Of a stretch of DNA of 64,000 nt, positions 8,966 through 16,968 are shown one piece after another. Location: contig JAJCXR010000054.1 in the NCBI GenBank assembly GCA_029263315.1, forward strand, positions 248,001 to 312,000. Direction: 5' to 3'. Made by a program: the position numbers and the translations under genes. This stretch comes from Acidobacteriota bacterium (GTDB taxonomy: Bacteria > Acidobacteriota > Thermoanaerobaculia > Multivoradales > J023). Position 1 is the stretch's first letter. Each line of letters begins with the position of its first letter. The notes under the pieces are model-generated. The model saw only the letters and a list, made by a program, of their open reading frames with translations. It was not told where the DNA came from and searched no databases.

Positions 8966-10009
8966 CTACTTGGGCACATCGACGGCGGCGGCGATGCCGG
9001 CCAACAGCCGTGCCGCCGTATGGCCTTCCAGCTCCGCCTCGGCGGTGAGCAGCAAGCGATGCTGCCAGCAGGCAACGAGAAATCGCTTGAGATCGTCCGG
9101 TACCACGAAGTCCCGACCGTCGAGCACCGCCGCCGCCCGCGCCGCCGACAACAGGGCCAGCGCCCCGCGGGGGCTGATGGACAGCTCCAGGTGATCGTTG
9201 TCGCGGGTCGCCGCCGCCAGCCGCCAAAGATAGTCCAACAGCTCTTCCGCCACATGCACCGAGGCCGCCCCACGGCGCAACGACGCCGCCTCCGACGGCG
9301 AGATGGCCGCCGCCAGAGGCGCGTCCCCCCACTCCACCGATTGCCCCCCGAGGCTGCGGCGGTAGAGCTCGAGCTCGCCGTCCTTGGCCGGCAAGGCCAT
9401 TTCGATACGCACCAGGAAGCGGTCGAGCTGCGCCTCCGGCAACGGATAGGTGCCCTCGAATTCCACCGGATTCTGGGTGGCGATGGTGAAGAAGACATCC
9501 CCCAAGGGGTGGCGGATACCGTCGATGGTCACCTGCCGCTCCTGCATCGCTTCCAGCAGGGCCGCCTGGGTTTTCGGCGGCGTCCGGTTGATTTCGTCGG
9601 CCATCAGGATCTGGGTGAAAATGGGACCCCGCACCAGGTGAAAGGCCCCGCTTTCTTGCTGGAAGACATTGGTGCCGACGACATCGCTGGGCATCAAGTC
9701 GGGGGTGAATTGCAAGCGCTGGAAGTCTAAACCCATGGCCGAAGCAAAGGATTTGGCGAGCAACGTCTTACCGATGCCCGGCACCCCCTCCAACAGGGTG
9801 TGGCCACCGGCCATGAACGAGGCCAACAATGCCTCCCCGGCCTGCCGCTGCCCGAACACCCGCTCCTCGATGCGCTGCAGCACCTTCTCCGCCAGGTCTC
9901 CCAAGACCTGCGGTTCCAGTGTCGGCGGCTCGTCAGGACGTGGCACCACCCGGTGATCCGTACCCTGACCGTCCGAAAGTCTCTCTGAAGGGCTGTCTAT
10001 AGGGCTCAA
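8966..10009 (-). CDS. MoxR-family AAA+ ATPase
   Basis: A 347-residue AAA+ ATPase: Walker A EGVPGIGKT near residue 85, Walker B ILMADEINRTPPKTQ near 145, sensor 1 ATQNP and the usual MoxR lid domain (SPRGALALL). Start: TTG at 10009, preceded by GGAGGAG with a six-base spacer and overlapping the stop of the DUF4350 gene as TTGA, implying translational coupling. A longer upstream frame exists but would run deep into the DUF4350 gene. MoxR proteins act as chaperone-type ATPases with vWA partners, here the DUF58 product downstream. Confidence 0.9.
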   Translation of the reverse strand: MSPIDSPSERLSDGQGTDHRVVPRPDEPPTLEPQVLGDLAEKVLQRIEERVFGQRQAGEALLASFMAGGHTLLEGVPGIGKTLLAKSFASAMGLDFQRLQFTPDLMPSDVVGTNVFQQESGAFHLVRGPIFTQILMADEINRTPPKTQAALLEAMQERQVTIDGIRHPLGDVFFTIATQNPVEFEGTYPLPEAQLDRFLVRIEMALPAKDGELELYRRSLGGQSVEWGDAPLAAAISPSEAASLRRGAASVHVAEELLDYLWRLAAATRDNDHLELSISPRGALALLSAARAAAVLDGRDFVVPDDLKRFLVACWQHRLLLTAEAELEGHTAARLLAGIAAAVDVPK

Positions 10010-11109
10010 GCTTTTCTCCTCCGCTGCCGCCGTGAAATCTCTTGCCCCAGGGCCACCAACCCCGAGCCGTTTTGGACCTCGAGGTCGATGCCCTGAGCAT
10101 CGAAATGGGGGTCCAGATCCTGAGCCCGCTGGACCATCCAACGGGCCGCTGCGCCATGGTGACCCAGCTTGTCGTGCAGCGAGCCGACGCCGCGCAGATA
10201 GTCGGCGGCCGAGCCGACCATCACCGGCCGTTGGCGCCAAGGGGGGCCCAAGCGGCGGACCAACGCCAAGACGGCCAAACAATAGATGACCAGCAAATGG
10301 ATGACGAACATATCCCACGCCTGGCTGGCAGAGGAAAATGTCACGTCGCCCCGGCGCTGCCAACCGTGGTGATACTCGTCGAAACGCCAAGGTGTTGCCA
10401 AACCTTGCCGCAGCTCTTCCAACAGATGGAGATTGTCCGCCGTACGCAAGCGCCCGTTGGCCAGCACATGCCGCGGCACAAGGACCACGCGCCCCCGCTG
10501 GTGGTCGATCTCGAAGATCAAGGGAAGCTCCCGCTCACTGTCGCGGTAGAGCACCCGCCCCGAGGCTGGGGGCTGGGGCGCCCAGGTGATGCCCTCCATC
10601 TCCAATTTGATGGTCACCTCCTGGGCGGCGACGACCTCGGCATCCCCATGCCCGAGAGCGGCGGGAAGCAGACGCCAGGCTTGGCTACGGTAGCGCCACC
10701 ATCGCCAGGGATTCAACGGTGGGTTCGACCGCAGGGGCGTCAGCTCGAGACCCAGCTGGCGCAGGATCAAATCCTCTTCGAGATGTCCTCCGTCGCCGGA
10801 ATAGGCCAGCAGGACATCCCCCCCTTGGCGTAGGTGCCGCGCCAGGGCCTCCAGGTCGTCGTCAGCCAACGCCTTGCTCCACGGCAGGGTCAGGACCCAC
10901 GTTCCACCGGCCGCCACTTCAGTCAACGGTTGGTCGATGATCTCCACCGCCGTCTGACGGGCCGTCAAATAGTGGCGCATGGCCGACCACCCCGAGGGCG
11001 ACGGCGATAGGGAGCTGGCGAGGCCCCACTGCGGACCGCTGCGGGACAATACCAAGAGCAGCGTCCCTAGACCGACCACCCACAGGATCCACTTCCACAG
11101 ACCCTTCAT
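10006..11109 (-). CDS. DUF4350 membrane-associated protein
   Basis: A 367-residue protein with one N-terminal membrane helix (about 5-25), a soluble domain resembling the DUF4350 / GATase-like fold (GGTWVLTLPW..., LLAYSGDGG), and a second membrane helix near residue 270 (VIHLLVIYCLAVLALV) followed by a cytosolic tail. DUF4350 genes sit beside DUF4129, MoxR and DUF58 genes in many bacteria. ATG at 11109 overlaps the DUF4129 stop by four bases (ATGA), and its own stop overlaps the MoxR start. Family identity rests on context and overall pattern. Confidence 0.7.
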   Translation of the reverse strand: MKGLWKWILWVVGLGTLLLVLSRSGPQWGLASSLSPSPSGWSAMRHYLTARQTAVEIIDQPLTEVAAGGTWVLTLPWSKALADDDLEALARHLRQGGDVLLAYSGDGGHLEEDLILRQLGLELTPLRSNPPLNPWRWWRYRSQAWRLLPAALGHGDAEVVAAQEVTIKLEMEGITWAPQPPASGRVLYRDSERELPLIFEIDHQRGRVVLVPRHVLANGRLRTADNLHLLEELRQGLATPWRFDEYHHGWQRRGDVTFSSASQAWDMFVIHLLVIYCLAVLALVRRLGPPWRQRPVMVGSAADYLRGVGSLHDKLGHHGAAARWMVQRAQDLDPHFDAQGIDLEVQNGSGLVALGQEISRRQRRRKA

Positions 11110-11864
11110 CGAGCCTCTCCGCCAGCCGACGTCGTCACCCGTCGTTGCAGGTCGTCCCAAAGCCCTACCACGTCGCCGATGGCGGGTTGACCGGAGCTGT
11201 AGATCAAGCGGTCGAGACGCCGTACCTGGGGCAACAGATCCCGCCGTCCGGCGCGCAGCACCAGCTCGCGGCTGGTCCACGCCGCATCGGCCACCGTATC
11301 GAGGGCTTCCGCCAGCCACCACCACAGGGCTTCCATTGCCTCGGGCACATCGTCGGCGTCGATGGCTTGCCGTAGCTGGGCCTCCCAAGTGACGGCGGCC
11401 CCTTGGGCTTCACCCCCTGGCCGAGGTGTGTCCAGACGTTGCAGCGACGGGTCGGTGGTACCGGAGGCGCCCCGTCGGCGCCACAGAATCCTGCCCCACA
11501 GCGCCAGACTGGCCACTGCCAAGAGAAGTAACAGACCATAGGCGACCGGCCCGATGATCGCCGAGGTGGCGGATGCAAACGTCCCGAGATGGCGATCCAG
11601 CCACGAGGTCACGCTGTCGCCCAGGGCCCGCCCGAGGTCTTGAAAGTAGAGTCCGGCGTCCGGCTCGTTGGCTCGGCCGTCGATGCCGTGCTGCTCGTAG
11701 ATGCTGTCCAAGAGCCGGCGATCGGCGGTGCTCTGCGGCGCCGCTTCAGCAGCCCGCACCTCGTCCGCCACAGCGGCCCATGGTAAGGCCGTCCACAGCA
11801 GAGCCGTGCACAGCAGCGCCGAAACCCCAACCCAAAGAGCCCGCTGGGCCCCACCTCGTCTCAT
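11106..11864 (-). CDS. DUF4129-type membrane protein
   Basis: A 252-residue protein. A signal-like hydrophobic segment (about 10-33) is followed by a periplasmic loop, a second membrane helix (about 103-125, YGLLLLLAVASLALWG) and a C-terminal cytosolic helical domain of the DUF4129 type (LRQAIDADDVPEAMEALWWW... ELVLRAG). It overlaps both neighbours by four bases, typical of a coupled operon. Probably part of the same envelope assembly as DUF4350, MoxR and DUF58; molecular role unknown. Confidence 0.7.
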   Translation of the reverse strand: MRRGGAQRALWVGVSALLCTALLWTALPWAAVADEVRAAEAAPQSTADRRLLDSIYEQHGIDGRANEPDAGLYFQDLGRALGDSVTSWLDRHLGTFASATSAIIGPVAYGLLLLLAVASLALWGRILWRRRGASGTTDPSLQRLDTPRPGGEAQGAAVTWEAQLRQAIDADDVPEAMEALWWWLAEALDTVADAAWTSRELVLRAGRRDLLPQVRRLDRLIYSSGQPAIGDVVGLWDDLQRRVTTSAGGEAR

Positions 11865-12856
11865 CCGCCCCCCGTGCCCGGAGCGCCGTCTTCGGGCCGC
11901 CCGGGGGCCGGAGGACTGGCGGCAGACGCTGGAGGCGCCGCAAAGGGCTGGACGACCGGAGCCGGCGGTGTCGGATAGGCCCGCGACGCAGGCGGACCAC
12001 CGCCCGGGCCACCGGTCATACGATCGATTGCCTGCTTCAGGTCCCCCCCATCACGACGCCGCAGGATCTCCCGGTAGAGGGCCGCGATGGCGAAGCACCA
12101 GTAGATCCAAGACAAGGCGGTGACGATGGCCACCAGGAATTGGGTCGGCACTTGCAACCACAGGGGTGCGATCACCGGCTCGCCGACCTGCCCTTCCGCC
12201 GCCTGCCGCATGGTCATCACCACTTGCACCACCAACAGAGGCAATTGCACGACGAAGCTGAGGGCATAGTTGACCAAGCTACCGGCCACCAATACAACGA
12301 GGATGTGGAGATGCGAGCTGTCTTGCCACCGGCCGGTGGGGTTGTACTTGGCCAGGGCGATGCTACGACGCAAGGCCTCCGTGCCAAAAACCCCTTGGTG
12401 GACCATCACCGGCAGCACAAAGGCCAGGATGGGCCCAACATACAACCCCGGCAATATGCAGCACATGAAGCTCAACATGGTCAACAGGAAGACGACGCCG
12501 TTGGTCAAATAGACCTTGGGGCTCAGGGCGAACCCCCAGGCCCGTTTCATGTCGATGGTCCGTCCCTCGAGACCCTCCATGGCCGCCACCATGACCGCCG
12601 CAAAGGCGACCATGAAAACCGACATGATGATGAAAAAGAGCGGCATGAAAAGGCCAAAAAAGGCGAGGAGCTCTTCCCCGGACGGTTCCGGCGAGGTCGC
12701 CAAGGCCATCTGTCGATCCTGCAGCACCAGGGTCAACAAGCCAGCGCTGAGCTGCACCAAGGCGACGGAAGGCAGAATCTGTCGCCAGTGGCGCTTGCCG
12801 TGCACCACGACGTCGTCGATCAATCGGCGAATGGGAACCAACTGCAGGTCACTCAT
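11861..12856 (-). CDS. Polytopic membrane protein with proline-rich tail
   Basis: A 331-residue protein with about five to six hydrophobic segments between residues 30 and 265. The cytosolic tail (about 285-331) is very rich in Pro, Ala and Gly and probably disordered. The pattern is like the glycerophosphodiesterase membrane-domain or DUF975-type proteins found in such operons, but I cannot assign a family firmly. It starts 9 bp after the SpoIIM-like gene and overlaps the DUF4129 start by four bases. Confidence 0.6.
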   Translation of the reverse strand: MSDLQLVPIRRLIDDVVVHGKRHWRQILPSVALVQLSAGLLTLVLQDRQMALATSPEPSGEELLAFFGLFMPLFFIIMSVFMVAFAAVMVAAMEGLEGRTIDMKRAWGFALSPKVYLTNGVVFLLTMLSFMCCILPGLYVGPILAFVLPVMVHQGVFGTEALRRSIALAKYNPTGRWQDSSHLHILVVLVAGSLVNYALSFVVQLPLLVVQVVMTMRQAAEGQVGEPVIAPLWLQVPTQFLVAIVTALSWIYWCFAIAALYREILRRRDGGDLKQAIDRMTGGPGGGPPASRAYPTPPAPVVQPFAAPPASAASPPAPGRPEDGAPGTGGG

Positions 12857-12865
12857 GCCCTCTCC

Positions 12866-13843
12866 TCATGCTTCGCCTTGGGTCAAGGTCGAGCTTCGCA
12901 ACGGATTCCAAGCGATCAAAATGAAAACAAGCTCCAGCAAGCCCCCTAAGGCCACCTTGGTGCCGAGGGGTAGTTGGGTGCTGGGGGAAATGAAACCCTC
13001 CACCATGCCGAGCACGATCATCCACGGAATGCAGCCCAACAATACGATCAAACCATCGAGCCCCCGCTCCTGCAAGACCTCGACCCGCGGCCGATCGGTG
13101 GCCTGGATCAAGCCCAGGCCACCTCGCAGACCGGCGGCGGCGCACACCAGGATCAAGGTGATCTCCAAGGGGCCATGGGCAGCGATGAAATTCAGCAGGC
13201 CGTCGGCCATCGAAAAACGGGCCGTCAGGGCGATGACCGAGCCCAACATCATGCCATTGAGGCAGATGATCCACAGGGCCCCCAAGCCGGCCACCATGCC
13301 ACCGGCCAGGGCGCTCATCAAAACGGAAATGTTGTTGCTGGCGATGCGCGTCGAGGCGACGGAACCGGGGGTGACGGCAAAAATCGAATCCGTCCACAGC
13401 TTCCCTTGCTCCAGGCCGGTCACCGACTCGGCGGGCAAAAAAAGCATACCGACGCTGGGCTCGACGGCGGTCAGGCTGAAGCCCATTGCGGCGGTGAAGG
13501 CAAAAAGGGCCGCCACCACCGCCAGCTGCGGCCGTAAACGCCCCATGGCGTTGGGAAAATAGAAACTGAGGAAGCGGCGCAACGGGGGCAAGCGGCGGCC
13601 CGTATCCCGCTGCAACCACTGCGTGCCTTGCAGCACCAACATCTCGAGACGCCGGGCCATGCCGGTGCCCGGAAAACGACTGCGGGCCAAGGCGTGATCG
13701 TTGAGCAACTGGCGATAGAGGACGGACAACTCTTCGAGCTCCTCGTAGGACAGCTCCCGGGGCGTCCGTCGGGCCTTCTCGAGCCCCTTCTCGAAGCTGT
13801 CGCAAATCGGCTGACGCAGGGTGACGAACCGTTGGTAGTCCAC
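12866..13843 (-). CDS. SpoIIM-family membrane protein
   Basis: A 325-residue protein. The cytosolic N-terminus (about 1-100) is helical and basic. It is followed by a polytopic domain with the SpoIIM-type pattern of small-residue-rich helices (NNISVLMSALAGGMVAGLG, FIAAHGPLEITLIL). In endospore formers SpoIIM helps in engulfment; in non-sporulating bacteria the family occurs beside RDD and DUF4129 genes with unknown function. Its start codon immediately follows the RDD stop. This organism's other genes give no sign of sporulation. Confidence 0.8.
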   Translation of the reverse strand: MDYQRFVTLRQPICDSFEKGLEKARRTPRELSYEELEELSVLYRQLLNDHALARSRFPGTGMARRLEMLVLQGTQWLQRDTGRRLPPLRRFLSFYFPNAMGRLRPQLAVVAALFAFTAAMGFSLTAVEPSVGMLFLPAESVTGLEQGKLWTDSIFAVTPGSVASTRIASNNISVLMSALAGGMVAGLGALWIICLNGMMLGSVIALTARFSMADGLLNFIAAHGPLEITLILVCAAAGLRGGLGLIQATDRPRVEVLQERGLDGLIVLLGCIPWMIVLGMVEGFISPSTQLPLGTKVALGGLLELVFILIAWNPLRSSTLTQGEA

Positions 13844-14563
13844 TCAGCTCTGCGCCTCGACCACCTGCGCCAGCACCATGACCCGGTCCTGGGACCACAC
13901 CAGATTCGGCTCGACGGCGGACCAGAAGTCCGGTTCCGTGGTGCGGATCCACTGCAACATCTGATCGGCCATGTGCTGCGCCTGGTCGCCCTCGAGGCGG
14001 TGGGCACGGGCCAAGAAGCTTTCCACCACCGCCACCTCTTGGCCACCCCAGGAGGCTGGGAAACGACGCAGCTGCACATGCTCCGCCGTCGTCCGCTGCT
14101 CGTGCACGACGATGGTGGCGGCCAGCATATCTCCGAGACGGCGGCACCGGGAGTCCACCGCCATCAAGGGAACGCCGATCAACAAATCGAAAGTACGGAT
14201 GAAATTGCGGATCAGCAGGGCCGCCGCGGAGGGTCGCCCGCCGACGTTGGACACCACCCGTAAACCCAGGATGTGCTTGCCGACGGTCTTGCCGCCGGTG
14301 CTCATCTCGAGCACCGCGAAGTAACCCCACTGTAAGAGGAAGAAGCCACTGACCATGATGACGGGAATCAACGTCCCTTCGATGATCGAGAAACCGGCCA
14401 AGGTCGTCGCCGCCAACAACCACAGCAGTTGCAACACCAGAAGCACCAAGTGATCGATGGCCGCTGCCATGGAGCGGCTACCAATGCCCGCCAGGGGCAG
14501 ATCTACCTGGACGTTGTCCAGTCCCAGTATCGTTCCGCCTTCAAACGAAGGGCTCGAGGCCAT
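13844..14563 (-). CDS. RDD-family membrane protein
   Basis: A 239-residue protein. RDD domain at about 25-165: the first helix has RSMAAAIDHLVLLVLQLLW (family Arg and Asp), with a later GKTVGKHILGLRVV motif. The C-terminal ~75 residues are soluble and helical. RDD proteins are small integral membrane proteins of uncertain function, some linked to ion transport. This is the first gene of the seven-gene minus-strand operon down to 7643. Upstream is the methyltransferase gene, 14 bp away on the same strand, so transcription may start even further up. Confidence 0.82.
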   Translation of the reverse strand: MASSPSFEGGTILGLDNVQVDLPLAGIGSRSMAAAIDHLVLLVLQLLWLLAATTLAGFSIIEGTLIPVIMVSGFFLLQWGYFAVLEMSTGGKTVGKHILGLRVVSNVGGRPSAAALLIRNFIRTFDLLIGVPLMAVDSRCRRLGDMLAATIVVHEQRTTAEHVQLRRFPASWGGQEVAVVESFLARAHRLEGDQAQHMADQMLQWIRTTEPDFWSAVEPNLVWSQDRVMVLAQVVEAQS

Positions 14564-14577
14564 GGGACAGCTCCAGG

Positions 14578-15306
14578 TCAGTTATCGTGCTGCACGTCGC
14601 CGGTCATCGGCGACAAATTCACCAGATCGATGTGTTGGATGGTCGGTTCGCCCTCGGTCTTGATCACCAGCTGTAGGTTTTGGATCAGCCCACCCACTGC
14701 CACCACCATACGGCCGCCGACCTTGAGTTGTTTGATCAGCGGCTCCGGTAAGTGCTTGGGGGCGGCGGTGATCAGGATGGCATCGAAGGGGGCCTCCTCC
14801 GGCCAGCCGTGGTAACCGTCTCCAACCCTGACGTGCACGTTCTCGTAACCCAAGGCTTGCAGTGTCTCCTTTGCCCTCTCACCCAGCTTCGGATCGATCT
14901 CGATGGTGAAGACCTCGGCGGCCATGCGCGACAACACGGCAGCGTCATAACCTGAGCCGGTGCCGATCTCGAGAACTTTCTCGCCACCCCTGAGCTCGAG
15001 CAGCGACACCATGCGAGCCGAGACGTAGGCCTGCGACAAGGTCTTGCCCGGAGCGATGGTCACCGGCACGTCTTCATAGGCCTTGGACTGGTCGCTCTGC
15101 TGAACGAAGAGATGGCGCGGCACCACCTCCATGACCCGCAACACCTTGGGGGTCTCGATGCCCCGCATGCGGATCTGCCGTTGCACCATGTCTTGGCGCT
15201 CCTTGAGGAAAGGATCTTCCTGCCCCCAAACAAGCTGCCACGGGCTGGACCAAAGGGCCAACACAGTGCAGGTGAGGATCAAAGTAAAAGCCCGATGACG
15301 GGACAT
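14578..15306 (-). CDS. pcm: Exported protein-L-isoaspartate O-methyltransferase
   Basis: A 242-residue PCMT-family enzyme with SAM motif I VLEIGTGSGYDAAVL (about residues 112-126) and the family segment TISQ-like GKTLSQAYVSARMV just before it. It uses SAM to methylate isoaspartyl residues so that they can be repaired. Unusual: the N-terminus has a signal-peptide pattern (Arg-rich start, hydrophobic stretch, VWGQ cleavage-like site near residue 28). Export would leave it without an obvious SAM supply unless it is membrane-tethered on the inside. Start ATG at 15306 has AAAGGAC upstream; an in-frame ATG at 15405 is the alternative and would hide the signal sequence. Confidence 0.82.
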   Translation of the reverse strand: MSRHRAFTLILTCTVLALWSSPWQLVWGQEDPFLKERQDMVQRQIRMRGIETPKVLRVMEVVPRHLFVQQSDQSKAYEDVPVTIAPGKTLSQAYVSARMVSLLELRGGEKVLEIGTGSGYDAAVLSRMAAEVFTIEIDPKLGERAKETLQALGYENVHVRVGDGYHGWPEEAPFDAILITAAPKHLPEPLIKQLKVGGRMVVAVGGLIQNLQLVIKTEGEPTIQHIDLVNLSPMTGDVQHDN

Positions 15307-15626
15307 CTTGTCCTTTCGTGGTGACAATCCGGCGGCTCTCTGACGAGATCTAGCCAGGCGGCTCTCGGGCCAATCGGAAAATCGATGGTGGAAAAAACTC
15401 ATCATGTACCCCATCTTTGGGCCGCCGACGCCATGTTCCGATCTGTCGGCCGGCGACATTCTCTCAATGGACGATGCAAGACACAAGCCAAGAGGGACGA
15501 AACCATCTCATATCCAACCTCCAGCTGTCTCGTCAGCCTGCTAGACTCACCGCTCACAAGGCCGTGTGGCTTTCCGTCTCGGCGGCCGCAGCTACAGCAA
15601 CCGCCACCTCCAGGGAAGCTCCGGCA

Positions 15627-16961
15627 ATGAAAACCGTAAATTTCATCCCCTTCGAGCAAGTGGTCGATACCTTCGAGAGGATTCTCGAGCTATCGCCGGC
15701 CGACGAAACGGAGCTCGTCTGGTTGGAACGACGCTACGGTGCCGTATCCGACCCGTCGATGCAGCGCCGTGGGAGTGACTTCCTCGAAAACCCACGTCTC
15801 ACGGTATTGGTCAGGGTCGTTGAAGCGGGTCGCCAAGGCTGGTATCGCACGGAGACGCCGGACCCTCATCTTCTGGAGGGCGGAATCCGCCAAGCCCTCG
15901 CCCTGGCGAAAGTACAGGAGCGTGCCAAAAGTCGGCCGGTGCTTCCCAAGCCAAGCAACTTGAAGATGGAACATCGGCTATACGACGAGGCCATCTCCGA
16001 GCTCGACCTGAAGAGCGCCCGCCGGCATCTCTCACAATGGTGCGGCGAGGGCTGCCAAGGGCGCCTGTCGTGGTCGGAGACCCGCCTTGGCATTTTCAAC
16101 AGCCATGGTTTGCGTCGCCGGGCCCGGGCCACCGAGGCGACCTTCTCCGCCTCGGCTGGCTCAGGGGCCGGCACCGGGCGAGCCAGCGGCTCGGCCCGTG
16201 CTTTGGAGGATTTGCAGCCGGAATATATCCGTCAACGGGCCCTCGACACCTCCTCCGAGGACTCGGTATCGGAGGGCCAGACCGGCAACGTTCCGTTGGT
16301 GCTGGCGCCGGAAGCAAGCATCGAGCTGGTCAATTTGCTCAATGCCTATGCCCTTTCCGGGCGCAGCTACCTCGACGGCACCTCGTTCCTGGCCCAGCAC
16401 CGCAATGTGCAAGTCTTCAGCCGCGACTTCCACCTCGTCGACGACGGCACGCGTCTGCCGGGGTTACCCTTCCCCTTCGACTTCGAGGGCTCTCCCAAAT
16501 TGCCCCTCGAGCTGATCGTCAAAGGCCAGCCGACGACGCCGGCCTTGACCAAATACCAGGGTGGACAAACCGGGCTCGAACCCACCGCCCAAGCGGTCGG
16601 TGGTCAGGATGCGCTGTTCGGTAATCTATTCTTGCAGCCGGGCGAGGCCGATGTCGTCGACCTCCTGCATGCCGCCGAGGGCGGACTGTTCATCGGTTGG
16701 CTCGAGCCCCCCGAGTGCTACGACCCCAATCACCTGCACTTCCGCGGCATCGCCCGAGGCGTGCGACGCATTCGCAACGGTCGACTGGCCGAGCCGCTGC
16801 CGGATCAAGTGTGGGAGGACAGCCTGCTGCGTGCCTTTGCGAGGCTGCGGGCCATCGGCCGCGACTCCATCCTGAGATCGACCTCGACGACCCTGCTGGG
16901 GGCCATCTCGGCCCCTTCGCTGGTGCTCGATGCCTCGGAGGGCATGCGCCCCGTCGCCTGA
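15627..16961 (+). CDS. PmbA/TldD-family metallopeptidase-like protein
   Basis: A 444-residue protein of the TldD/PmbA superfamily, recognised from the C-terminal domain: VLAPEASIELVNLLNAYALS near residue 228, the DDGT turn, and the glycine-rich end region (LFIGWLEPPECYDPNH). Classical TldD/E pairs form heterodimeric zinc proteases that trim microcin precursors and CcdA. Here only one member is present, with no partner gene nearby and no clear HExxxH in the visible sequence, so it may be a PmbA-like non-catalytic or homomeric form. Upstream 140 bp carry a TAGACTCAC promoter-like sequence at 15542. It is divergent from the methyltransferase gene and convergent with the RsbU-like gene (7-bp gap). 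Confidence 0.78.
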   Translation: MKTVNFIPFEQVVDTFERILELSPADETELVWLERRYGAVSDPSMQRRGSDFLENPRLTVLVRVVEAGRQGWYRTETPDPHLLEGGIRQALALAKVQERAKSRPVLPKPSNLKMEHRLYDEAISELDLKSARRHLSQWCGEGCQGRLSWSETRLGIFNSHGLRRRARATEATFSASAGSGAGTGRASGSARALEDLQPEYIRQRALDTSSEDSVSEGQTGNVPLVLAPEASIELVNLLNAYALSGRSYLDGTSFLAQHRNVQVFSRDFHLVDDGTRLPGLPFPFDFEGSPKLPLELIVKGQPTTPALTKYQGGQTGLEPTAQAVGGQDALFGNLFLQPGEADVVDLLHAAEGGLFIGWLEPPECYDPNHLHFRGIARGVRRIRNGRLAEPLPDQVWEDSLLRAFARLRAIGRDSILRSTSTTLLGAISAPSLVLDASEGMRPVA

Positions 16962-16968
16962 GCTCGTC

